From: Artocarpus heterophyllus
Taxonomy: Eukaryota > Streptophyta > Magnoliopsida > Rosales > Moraceae
DNA: 64,000 bases
Direction of reading: 5' to 3'
Assembly: GCA_025403435.1 (NCBI GenBank)
Contig: CM046340.1
Coordinates: 9,462,420 to 9,526,419 of the forward strand
The translations under genes were made by a program, and so were the position numbers. Of the stretch, positions 35,421 through 46,965 are shown piece after piece; position 1 is the first letter of the stretch; each line of letters opens with the position of its first letter. The notes below the pieces were generated by a model. The model worked only from the letters and a program-made list of their open reading frames with translations. It was not told the origin of the DNA and did no database searches.

Positions 35421-36670
35421 TAATGGGGCATTTGATATGCAACAATCAGTAGGAATTATATTCCTAGGAAAATGAATATAGGAAATATGATTCTCAAGAA
35501 CCAAGATTATCATGTTTGGTTGCACATAGGAATCTTCTATTAGATTTCTAAGAATAATACATTACTGTAGTTTGGTTGTATATAAAAATCTTGTATAATT
35601 GACAAAATAATTTATAGTATTAACATTAAATGTATCAATATAATATATTAGTACTAATGTTAAATAATAATAATATAAATATAAATAATAAAATAATATT
35701 ATATATAATTTAACATTAATATTACTATGAATATTAACGTTATTGTTATCATTATTATTAAATAATTATTATTTTATATTAATATAATACTTTTTTATAT
35801 TATATAAAAATATTAATTTGTAATAATCATAGAATTATTGTTTAACAATATATTAATATTAAAATATTTTATATAATATATAATATATTGATATGAATAT
35901 AAATAATAATAAAAATATAATTCTTAATAATATATTAGTATTTATATTAATATTAACATTAAATAAAAATATTTTTATAAAATTATTAAACATATTTAGT
36001 TATATTTTATATTCATAATTATTATAATAGCATTTATATAATTTAATATTGATATTACTATGACTATTAATATTATACTATTCATATTGATGTTATATTA
36101 TTATGTTTTTATTATTAATGTTATTATTATTTTTATTTTCAAATTATAATTTTATATTGATATAATATTTATATCTATATCATATATTAATATTAATTTA
36201 TAATAATAGTACTGAAATTATTTTATTTTATTATTATAGGATTTATATATATGATATTCTAATATTAATTAATAACAATACATATTATATTTAGATATTG
36301 TATATGTAATATATTATATATTTTTATTATTGTTGTTAATGTTATTATTATCTTTATTATCAAATTATTATTTTATTTGATATGATTTTTATATTTATAT
36401 TGTATAGAAATATTAATTTATATTATTATTATTATTATTTAATAATAATATAATTATTATCATCATCATTATGGGAAAAAAGGTGAGACTTTCATAGTTT
36501 TAAGATTCATAGGAATATAAATATCATCTTGTTGGATGAGATTTAGATTACTCTAAAATGATGTAATTTGAATCTCATGGGAATAAGTTTCCCATGAATC
36601 TAAAACTCAGATTACTGTATATCAAATCTCATTCCCACCTTAAAATTACTGCATACCAAACGTCCCCTAA
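35421..36670 (+). mobile_element. PIF/Harbinger-like MITE with an almost pure A/T core
   Basis: The element at 35424-36667 has ends GGGGCATTTGATATGCA and, inward from the right, GGGGACGTTTGGTATGCA. It is flanked on both sides by TAA (35421-35423 and 36668-36670), the target duplication preferred by PIF/Harbinger elements. Bases about 35590-36470 consist almost only of A and T, in TAATATTA-like and TTATTATT-like runs, between less biased ends. Confidence 0.7.
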
Positions 36671-37807
36671 TAGTAGTATAGTTGGAGTTTACCATTCATC
36701 TGCTGCCAAATAAAGACGGTTGATAGTTCACTTGGAGACAAGAAAAATTATTAAATCAATAACCTTTTTCAGTGAAGTCTGTCATAAATTCTGACCTTTA
36801 ACATCATCATCATCATCATTCCAGGAACAGTAGTGATCATTGCAGGATAAGATGATTCGGGTCATTTTGTAGAAGTTATGCGGGTACATAAGGCCTATAT
36901 ATGGACGACTTTCTTCTAAGAATTTGGTCCTTCACGAAATCAATGTTCCATTCATTTAACATTTTTCAGGTTAATGATGTACGTGTGAGTATATATGTGT
37001 ATATGTATGTGTATATATATAGTACAACAGACTAATTTATAATTCCATAGTTGAGCCTATCGTTAAACATATTAGTGGCAAAGTAGAGCGAAGATTAAAA
37101 CGATAAAAATATATATAGTACAAAACGGCTAATTTTTTTTTAATCACATAGTTGAAATATATAATAGAGTATTATTTAAAAAAAGAGAGAGAGAAAGAGA
37201 GAGGGGGGAGGGAGAAAAATATGTAATAAAAGCCCTTAAGGATAAAGCTACACGTGAAGTTTATAATATTTTGAAGCGTAACTAATTAAGTTAAAGAAGC
37301 CCTTCTAACAAGCACTTCCATATGAAAAGTCACATATAATATACATACGTGATAATATATATAAACACACAAAAAATATATATATGTATATATATATATA
37401 TAAGCATTTTACCTTTACTGTTTGGATCAATGTTAATATATGTGGCCGTCCAGTTGATGGACCACAACTTGCATTAAAGGATAATCATGATAAAGAGTAT
37501 AAATTATATATGCACTGATCAAATTCATTGGAGATAAAACTAACCACACATCCAAATCCAATTGTGGTTGTGATTTTCTGACAGTCATATAGCACTGGTC
37601 CAGTGTTTCCGTGTATTTATATCAAGTCGATTGCATATCTTGACGCGTAAATATATATATATATATATATATATATTGTCCTACATTAGACGTACAACGG
37701 TAATATTAAAAATGCATGTATATATTTTCTTTATATATTTATTATATACAGAGAGTTCCGATGGAAGGTAATAATTATAATATATATAACAAGTACTGGA
37801 GTTGCAA
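36671..37807. other. Intergenic region, no gene seen
   Basis: TATA microsatellites (37376-37401 and 37650-37676), an ATC/CAT repeat at about 36803-36820 and a GA-rich tract at about 37183-37216. No coding sequence is supported. Confidence 0.5.
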
Positions 37808-37917
37808 GTGGGAAGTAATCTTTAGAAAGCGAATTTTCTAAAAGCGTGAAAATGCCGACAGTTGTGGGAAGTAATCTTTAGAAAGCGAATTTTCTAAAAG
37901 CGTGAAAATGCCGACAG
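37808..37917 (+). repeat. Direct tandem duplication, 56-bp unit, with internal dyad
   Basis: Copies at 37808-37863 and 37864-37917 are identical through GCCGACAG. Each unit holds an imperfect inverted repeat, TTTAGAAA GCGAA TTTTCTAAA. Confidence 0.9.
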
Positions 37918-40900
37918 CTGAAACTGATCAACAAGGGGGAAGAAAAATGAAGACCAATAAGTACTGAGAAACATGGAAAGTGAACCTGTAAATGTTGCTT
38001 TAAATGGACCATTTTTAACCTTTTTTTTCCATATATATATATATATACACACTTTTAAAGTTTGGTTAGTTCGGTGTATGACAATATTACCATCCATACC
38101 ATATCCCCTTTCTTTCTTTCCTTCTCTGGGCAATCCGGTGAAGATTAAGGTGTTTATGACCTACTGATTTGCCTTGAAATATGTGAAAGACAATACTCAT
38201 CACTAATTACACAGAAGACTCTCTCTCTCTTCTTTCTCTCTCTCTCTCGCAATGTTGCCAAGAGAATCACTTTACTTCTCCGTTTTGAATTCTCCATGTA
38301 TACTCATCACATACAGCAAAATTTTTTTTCCCCGTTTCATTTGATATATATGTGAGCTTTAATATTCTCACGAGGGATCCAGCCAGAACAAATGACTAAT
38401 AGTTATAACTCGTAATGTTTATAGATAACCAAAAAAAAAAGTTTTCCTCTGCATAATTTTCCAACTTAATGCAGGTTGCATATGAATTTACAAATTGTGC
38501 AAAAATTTTCAGTCCACTGGTAACTGTGTATGAATGGTAATTTATGTATACTAGTTGAAACTTGAAACCTTCTTATGTGCGTGGGGATTATTAATTTTTC
38601 TATGTCCCATTTTATTTGGCGGTTTTTTGGATGTTAAATACCATTGGATTGGTGGCTTTTTATTGGCATTGGAAGCACATCACATTGTGGCAGGGTAATG
38701 TTTCACAGTTTAAAGAGTCCTCCACTTATTTGATGGGATGGTTAAGGAATTATCTATGGTTAAACTCTTCACAACTTATCAACGGATATAACCCTTTCGG
38801 TGTGAATAGTTTATCGGTATGGGTGTGGATTTTGTATTGGTGTATTCTTTTTTTTTTTTTTACTTTTTTTTTTATTTATATATTATCTCTATTTTTATTA
38901 TTTCTATGTATATCCTGCAGTTTCGGATCATGGATCGAGCCGAATATCACAATTTCTTATGTTTAATATATGTGCTAAGTTTTGTTCAACTTATAATTTT
39001 TAAATGAGGGGAAAGAACTTATTTCAAAATTATCTCATCAACATGAATAAATTAAAGAGAATATATTTATTAGAAAATAAAAATTAAAAGGGTGGCATGA
39101 AAAAAACATTTTAAACGAAGACACATTTGCTAAAAAAAATGTTGTGGTGCTAAGAACAATGTCGAGTAGAAGGTGACATACCGGAGTTGCTGGACGATGT
39201 TGCTCAAGTCTGGAGCTCCTCTTATTTTATATTTATTGTTTTCCTTCCAAGATTTGACCGTTAATAAATGCTAAGCCTTGTTGATAAATCTGTGAAAATC
39301 CCGTTATGTTGGAGGTTGTTTTAGATAAAAACTTCAAAAAGCTTATGACGCAATGAAAAATTCCCCACCTTATTTAAAAAGCTATTTGGTGTTAATTATC
39401 TAACATTATATAATAAGTAGACTTAGAATTTATTTTCTTGTCAAGGAAAAATCGTCATTTTCACGATACTTCCTCAACTGGTGATTTTTATCAAGTGATG
39501 GGCTTGTTTTAAAATTATTTACTTAGAATTTTGAGTTGCTAAAATATAGATTGTTTTCCTTGAATTTTCTAAAACTAAGTTTCTACTGTCGCTAACCCAG
39601 ATTTTAAGGTGTGAGATTAGTGATATTCTTATTAAGTATTAATTCAGAAACTTAGGTGAATAAGTACTGGAACAAATATCTCAAATCCCCATTTTATAAT
39701 TAGATCGTAAATAGGTCTGTTATTAAGTTTTAATGTCATTCATGAATAAAGATGTAATTAAAGCAGCTGAAACGAATTGATATCGAGCTCTGATTACGAA
39801 TGTTGTAATTGGCTATATCGCTAGATAAAGCCTATTTGTACAACTTTCTTTTTATAAATATATATGCGTAATCTTAAAGGGCAAATTTAGAAGCTAAAAC
39901 TAATAGTAATAATGATATTTAGTTGATGAAGAGTTTTTCCAATTAAATATCAATTGTTGCATTTGATCCTCTTACTAACTCTATAAATTCACTGTGATGA
40001 ACCACTAGTGGAATTTTATCAACCATTTTAAGTCTCTCACGATGAGAAAAACGCCCTTGAGATAATATGTACCAAGTGTGGCCCTAATTGATTGTGTTTG
40101 GCACATAGGGTAGCATGCTTTGATGCAACACTCATGTATTTTTGTTACATATAATATATATGACAATATTATTTTAGTTGCATAGAAAGCATATATATAT
40201 TTTAAACATAAAGATAAATATTATGCAATAACCATACGTTTTAATTATTGTTAAGAAAATAATTAAGATATGCATGAAAAAATATTTATTTGGATTGTTA
40301 AAATAAATATAAATTAACTCTAATTTTAAAATAATATAATAGTTGTCTAAATGTTAGACTATGATTTGTAGAGGGTGAGAATGTTCCACTACTCAAGGGC
40401 ACAGACCGAATCCCAATTAGATACCTATTGGTACCCTTACGTGCTTCTTTTGAGGTAGATCTAATTTGCCTTCATCTAAGGTTTTCCTTTTGTCATATTT
40501 AGAGAAAAACAAGCCATAACCAAGAATAATTGGATGGAGTTATTCCACTTATTTATCGAGATCTTAATTCTTTTATAGTTTAAGTCAGAATTAGTATTTG
40601 TATCTTCTTAATTTGGGATATATTTCCAAAAAAAAGCAGGTAATTCAAACCTTGTGAACTGCTTTTCATAGTGAAAATATCTCAATTAATTAAGTACCGT
40701 GATCAAATTTAGGCATTCCATTAAAGTATCATATAACTACTATCTAGATATACTCATTAATTAGCAGTACTCAAAATTCACAATAATATGGTCTATTGCT
40801 GCTCTAGCAAGAATGTATGATTATAACTCATAGTCATACACATGGAAAGAAAATTGAGTTGCTTCCTATTATCTTTAGCTTAAACGCTCTTAAACCTGCT

Positions 40901-41932
40901 ATAGATATAATGCACAATGTTCTTTTTTTGAGGGGCTATAATGCACAAAATTAACTTAACCACCTTTCCTTTGAGAAGAATTATGTTTCAGCAGCATGCT
41001 TTGTTAAATTCAGGATTGATTATCAGCAAGCAGCTGAACGGCAGGATGCGGAGTTGGGGTAGTTGGGGCCCGCTTAAGCATGTCTCAGACTCTCAAGGCA
41101 GAGTTAATTTACCAAACGATCATTTTCCTTCTTCTGGAAAAACTTGATAGTCAAGTTTTTAAAACATATTTTATATACATAAAAGGTGTAAAATCTGTTT
41201 TTAGCAATTTACCAAATTCAATTAAAGTCTAATTAATTAAAGATTACCCTTTAAAATAAGCAAAAAACACAGCAAATTTTATTACGGTTTGATTATAAAA
41301 CCTATGTTCATGGGGCCACGTCCATATGAACAAGCACCAATTGAACTTAATTAATGTAAGACCTCTTACTAGTGATTGACACTTATATTATTGTAATTCT
41401 TGATAACCTTGTTAAGCGAGCACCGCTCGTTTGTTATCTCTACTTCATGAGACTCATGTCCGCAGCAAAAAGTTCTCTGAAAAATAGCAAATTCTTCCTT
41501 CAAAACTGATGTACCTTCTCTGGAAGATAAATATTTGCCCTATGGAAACTCTATAAAAAAGTCATAGAACCTCCTCCTTTTAGAGGCAGTGAAAGTTCTT
41601 CAACGGATTTGAATTTCAATTTGATGTTTAGAATCTATCTTTTGATAGGATTTACTTCATTTAAATTTCCTTAAACATGTTTAAGCTCCAGCTTCTTTAT
41701 ATAGATGATAAATCCCACTTTTATTCAAATTTTTAATCCTTCTTAAATTCAAACTTGCTCCACTAGATAAGATTGACTTTGAATCTGATTTGAACTTGAA
41801 TTTTACTCTAAAAATCTTTTAAAAACGTAGGCAAATCTTCTAGGATAATTACGGAATCTTTTTTGAATCTTCTTTAACATTTTTCTTTAATATTTTTCAT
41901 AAAAATTCACGTTAGTATTTTTGAATAATTAT
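37918..41932. other. Intergenic region, no gene seen
   Basis: CT-rich microsatellite at about 38219-38247. Short open frames at 38616-38966 and 40941-41147 have no family features; the first contains a hydrophobic run produced by a T-rich tract. I do not call them genes. Confidence 0.5.
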
Positions 41933-42020
41933 GAATAAATTATGCCAATTAAAAAAACCTAACAAAAGAAACAAAAGAATAAATTATGCCAATTAAAAAA
42001 ACCTAACAAAAGAAACAAAA
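41933..42020 (+). repeat. Perfect direct tandem duplication, 44-bp unit
   Basis: Copies at 41933-41976 and 41977-42020 are identical; the unit starts GAATAAATTATGCCAATT and ends AAAGAAACAAAA. Confidence 0.95.
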
Positions 42021-42286
42021 GAAAGTATATCTAATTGGAAATTTTTATTCTAATCGAAAATGAGGAAATTGTCGTTTTCGGCCATCTAAAAAGACAAAAT
42101 TAAAAACTAGGAAGACTAATGACTTTGGATTTTTTTATTTTTTTTATTTTGTCCACAAAGCATATGCTAGTGGATTTTGCCTTGTTTCAACCTAAAAAGA
42201 CAATACGCTGGCAAAAAAGTGTACTGAAAGATATATCGGATGAAGTTTTAGGTAGGTCCATGCTTTGCACCATTTATAGGATTAGT

Positions 42287-42496
42287 GAGTGTTTGGCAAG
42301 TATGATTAAAATCAATTTTTTAGTTCAAAATGTTATAGTATGTGAGAACTTTATAATGTAGAAATTTTTTGTTTTTCATTGTAGCATGTGAGAGCTTTAC
42401 ACTGTAGCAACTTTTTGCTTTTTACTGAAACATATGAGAGCTTTATACTATTTGATAACTAAAAAGTTAGTTCTAATAATATTTACTAAACATCCT
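42287..42496 (+). mobile_element. MITE family A copy 3
   Basis: Starts GAGTGTTTGGCAAG and ends ACTAAACATCCT. It contains GTAGCATGTGAGAGCTTTAC at 42381-42400, the exact reverse complement of the 20-mer in copy 1, plus two more variants of the same unit. Confidence 0.75.
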
Positions 42497-45400
42497 ATGG
42501 ACCTTTGAAAAAAAAAATTGATGAATTTTGTAGAACTCTTATTTATTTATGAAAATATTTATTTATCTATTTATTTATATTCACATTAAAAGAGACAGAC
42601 AAGATAGTGGGAAAGAAAGCTTATAATTGGAAAAAAAAAAACAAAAAAACAAAACCTCACCTAATCAGATACAGAGATGATTAGGTTTCTTAACATACTA
42701 ATTATAAATTATGGCTTATTCTTTTGATTCCTTTCACGAAAATGGGGAAGTAGCTGATATGAATGGAAACTTTGGTACAATGTGAGTGAATTCAAAGACC
42801 ACTCATTATGAGCCAACAGCACATCTAAGTTGCTTCTCGATGCGAGGGCATAAGGGATTCAGTAGCCATTATCAAAGCACTAAACATTGCTTTAGTTTTA
42901 GGCCTTAATAAGAAGAAAAACCCATAAAAATTTGATAAATAAAATTAAGTAAAATTAACCCCCCAACGTCATGACAGGGTGGGACTGATGTCATCATAAA
43001 CCCCACAAACAAAGGAGGGTCTTTCTCGTGGGCTATGCGAGATAGTGGTGCTGCAGCTATCATCAAATGTTTGAATTAGTGCATGCTATTAAAAATAAAT
43101 TAAATTTTTTTAAAAATGCATCCACAATAAGGTGTCTACATTGTACATGTATTATTAATTGTATAAAAAAACAAGGGATACCCCAAAAAAATTAATAAAG
43201 TGAAAAGATATATGTAGAAAAGAATGGGGGACCAATTAATAATGCCATGCGTGTGACCACAAAAGGGTCTCCAAAGAAAAATATTAATCCCTTTGGCTTT
43301 TCACGGAGTCTCTAGTACTATATATATGTGCATGCCGTAAGCTATATAGAAGAGAAATTTATACATTGGCGAAAAAATATTACACTAAAAAAATAAAAGA
43401 GCACTTTTATGTATTTATAAGGTTAAAATTTTACTACTTATAAAATAATTTTTTATCTAAAAAGGCCGTGATATACAAAAATATGGCTCATCTTTTAAAG
43501 ACAGTGGAGTTTTAGCCTAACCGGGATGAAAAACATTTTTTATAGTGAAAAGATGAGAGAGAGCGTTTCTTATTAGATTATTCACATGCTCAAGCTAAAT
43601 AGCATTAGTGCAGCATAGAGAAGGAAAGTAGTGCCTAGTGACTGACCTAATGTGGTAAAAAAGAAGACAACCGTACTAAAGATGTAGGAAAGGAGAATCG
43701 ACAGAAGGAGACATTGGGAATGAGCTTGTTTGTACTTAATTGATTCCCCATTCTAAAACACAAATTTTGAAGTTGTTTGTTGAAAAGAAGAGAAGACTCT
43801 CAAATCTCAAATTAGGTAATAAAGACAATATAAAAAAAATCTCAGACTTTGTTAAAAAGGGTAATTAAGACAAAAAATGGTTTTACGTGGATTATTTCTC
43901 TTTAATTCTCTCTCTCTTCTAGGGGCCTCTATTATAAACAATTATGGTGTTGAAAAGGGAGAATAAAAGGGTGAGTAGGGTTAATGATTTTGGCTTTACT
44001 TTTTGCAAGCCATGCTGCTTTTGTTTTTTAACTGTTTAATTACTCAGATGTTGGCAGTCAAGGGAAGCTTAAGCCAGAATGCTTTTGTCTTTCCTTTTGA
44101 CATGAAACTATCGTAAGTAAGCAAGTAAGTAAAGAAAAAGAATAATAATTTAGAAAAAAAAAAAAAAAAGATATGAAACCTCTTTCGGCCCAACCATCAA
44201 GCCAATAGCGGCAGAAGTACTACAGCTCCTGGTTTAACCATCAGGAAACAGCCATGACAAAGAATATTGAGCGCCTGGAATACCGTGCCGTTTTTCCAGT
44301 GTTGGAAACATCCACTATTCCTCGGTGCTGTGGCCCTTTTCTAAGTTTCAATGGCCAATCTAGTGTCGTGACACTTACACATATACATATACATACACGT
44401 ACACATATATACACATATACGTTTATACTAGAGTAACCATATATATGAGAGTAATTCTAATTAATGTTGTTATTTAATATGATGGCACATGCTATGTTTT
44501 ACGTGAATCTCTTCTTAATTAGTTGAGATGCGATTTTCTATCTTGATTTTAGCTGTTTATTTTTATGACTAGTTAAATTTATAAAAATTATGTGAATCTC
44601 TACATTATTAAGTTAGCAAAATTTGTTCAAAAATTTTCAAAGCTGGGAGAGGTAATATAGAAAATTTATACATATTTTGTATCTCACTCATTAGTAACCA
44701 CAAAATAAGCTTATGCTACACAATTTCGTGACATACGTGATAGTTTACAAAATCACCGGCTTTCCTTGAATAAACGAAAACGATTTTTTTTTTTTTGAAG
44801 ATAACTAATGTAATTATATTTCAATACTCTTGACAGAAAAGAAGATTATTCAAAGAAGGAATTAGTAGCAGAAATAAAATTAAGAAAAGAATAAAAACTT
44901 TTTGCCAAAAAAGGTCCAAGGAGTACCTTTTCTTTCCTTTGTCTTTTCAACTTTTTTACAGGCTTGGACGGCGTTTATATAGTTCAAACATGGGCTTTAA
45001 AAGGGCTCCAGATATCTCAAACTTTGAATGGCAATGAGTACAGATTGCTTAGAGTACAAGGCTTATAATGGATAATTATTTTTTTCCTCAATGCATAATG
45101 GTTAATTATTTGGTTTCGCAACGTGTGAGAAATTCCCATTTCCAAAACAAATAGTAAAATGAAGGTCCATCAATAGACAAACAAAAGAGCCTTAATTTCA
45201 CTGCAATAAGTATTATAGCTCCAGGTCATGTGCATGCCACACACACTCTCTCTCTCTCTTTCTCTCTCTCTAGTCGTGAACAAGAAGCATAGCAACGTAC
45301 ATGAGTGGAACCATAAATTCATGTAAATCTGACAAAATCCCATTTTCTAATTTTCCCTTTCCATTTCTGAACATAGCTAGCCTGACCTAATTCTTCACAA

Positions 45401-46234
45401 TCAAATCAATTTGAAGCTTACATATACACCTATTTCTTTTCCAATATGCATGGTCCATACATAATTAATAACCCATGATCAAAATACGTGTAAGCCACTA
45501 TGTATGTATGTGTATAGATATATACATACACAATCTATAATACCAACTGAAACCAAGAAAAACTTACGAGGAGATCGGAGAACCTATCCATAGAGAGAGA
45601 GAAAGAGAGAGAGAAGTGGGATGGAGTGTGTTCCAAGACACAATGATTACATGGTCTTGGGGAAGCAGAAAGGGTGGCGTGGAAATAGCCAAGAGTATGG
45701 AAGAACGTGGGGGCTTGACCGAGGTAGAAAGGAAAGGCCGAAAACATTAAACCAAAAAAATATAAAATTTATATTTGTTGATGAAAATACACAAAAATAA
45801 TAAAATAAAATAGTAAAATATAGCAAAAGGAAAAGAGTTTAGCCAAGCCTTTTATCATGATGATACTCTCAGCCTTTTTGGTCTTTGGTCGGTCGACAAT
45901 CTGTGTGTTGTGTGTTCACCCTGCCCCTGCTTCTGTTTCCCAGCCCCTCTCTAGCCATATAATAGATCTCTTTCTCTCTCTAAGTGCACTAACAGAGTGT
46001 AATTATATGCTTTGGCCCAATCACAAAGCAACAAACAAACGTTTTTTAATTTCATACACAACAATTAATATTCAAATTTGGGTGTCTCTCAACTCTCAAC
46101 TTTTTAATTAAATTTATGAACTTTTGTGAATTAATAATTAAATAAAATAAAATAAATATTGTTAAAACAAAACAAAAGTATATCCCCGGCCCACATACTG
46201 AAAGCTACAGGGATGGATTAGAGAAAGAGAATGC
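42497..46234. other. Intergenic region, no gene seen
   Basis: (ACATAT)n-like repeat at about 44380-44412. CT repeat at about 45247-45271 and GA repeat at about 45591-45613. The minus strand at 45540-45612 reads CT-rich leader, then ATG and eight codons, then GTAAGT; this could be a first exon but has no supported continuation. Confidence 0.45.
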
Positions 46235-46965
46235 CGTAAGAAGAAAGAAAAGGAGTGACTAGTAGTAGTACTCAACAGACTATAAATTTAGAGTGGTGGA
46301 AAGGGTGCAGATCATCCATCAGTAGATAAAAAGAGAGGAAGAAAAAAACAAAGAGAAACCAAATTAAAAGATACCAACAAAGCACCAAGGAAAAGGAAAC
46401 GTTAGTTGAAAAAATTTACAACCAAAAAAAAAAAAGAACTTGGAACCCCAAAGGAGATAAAAGGGTGGTCAGCAAGCGCGCACACACACAACCCCACAAA
46501 GGCTGAAGAAAAAAATACCAAAGTGAAAGAGATTTTAAGAGAAAGAAGAAAAGAAGAAAAGAAAAAGATCATCAAGTCCTATATATATTGCTCATCTTCT
46601 TGGCGTTTTCTCTTATCATCCACAAGTTCACAATCACAATCCAAGGAGTACCAAACCATCCATCGTCTTATCAAACCAAGGTTTGTCTTTGCCCTATACA
46701 TATACATATAATTTTCATATTAATTTCTAGCGTTAAATCTTCCTATCTCTCTCACAAACTACCTAATATTATACCATTTTTCCTATATATCTATATTCTT
46801 TTTCCTATAGACGAAGTGCCCTTTTCCTTGAATTTGCCCTTTTCATATTCATTAGCAAGCAACGACCTAATCAATTTATATTTGCACATATTTTTTTTTC
46901 TCTATATATCTGTATATACATATATATAGAACTATAGTTGTCCGATCTTGACAAGATCAAACAAG
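46235..46965 (+). promoter_or_regulatory. Promoter and long ATG-free leader of the bHLH gene
   Basis: No ATG occurs on the plus strand between about 46234 and the bHLH start at 46966, over 700 bases. Two TATA candidates are ACTATAAATTT (about 46279) and TATATATTGC (about 46582). The stretch is A/G-rich to about 46570 and then C/T-rich, typical of a plant leader. A leader intron is possible (AAG/GTTTGT at 46680, TATATAG near 46929) but unproven. The missing ATGs indicate that scanning ribosomes meet the annotated start first. Confidence 0.6.

Noticed and set aside
38616..39007. Hydrophobic open frames on the plus strand
   Set aside because: The hydrophobic run comes from a T-rich tract, and the rest of the peptide shows no family features.
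45247..45613. Inverted CT and GA repeats as a microRNA precursor
   Set aside because: The pairing arms are simple repeats about 330 bases apart, and I saw no known mature microRNA sequence.
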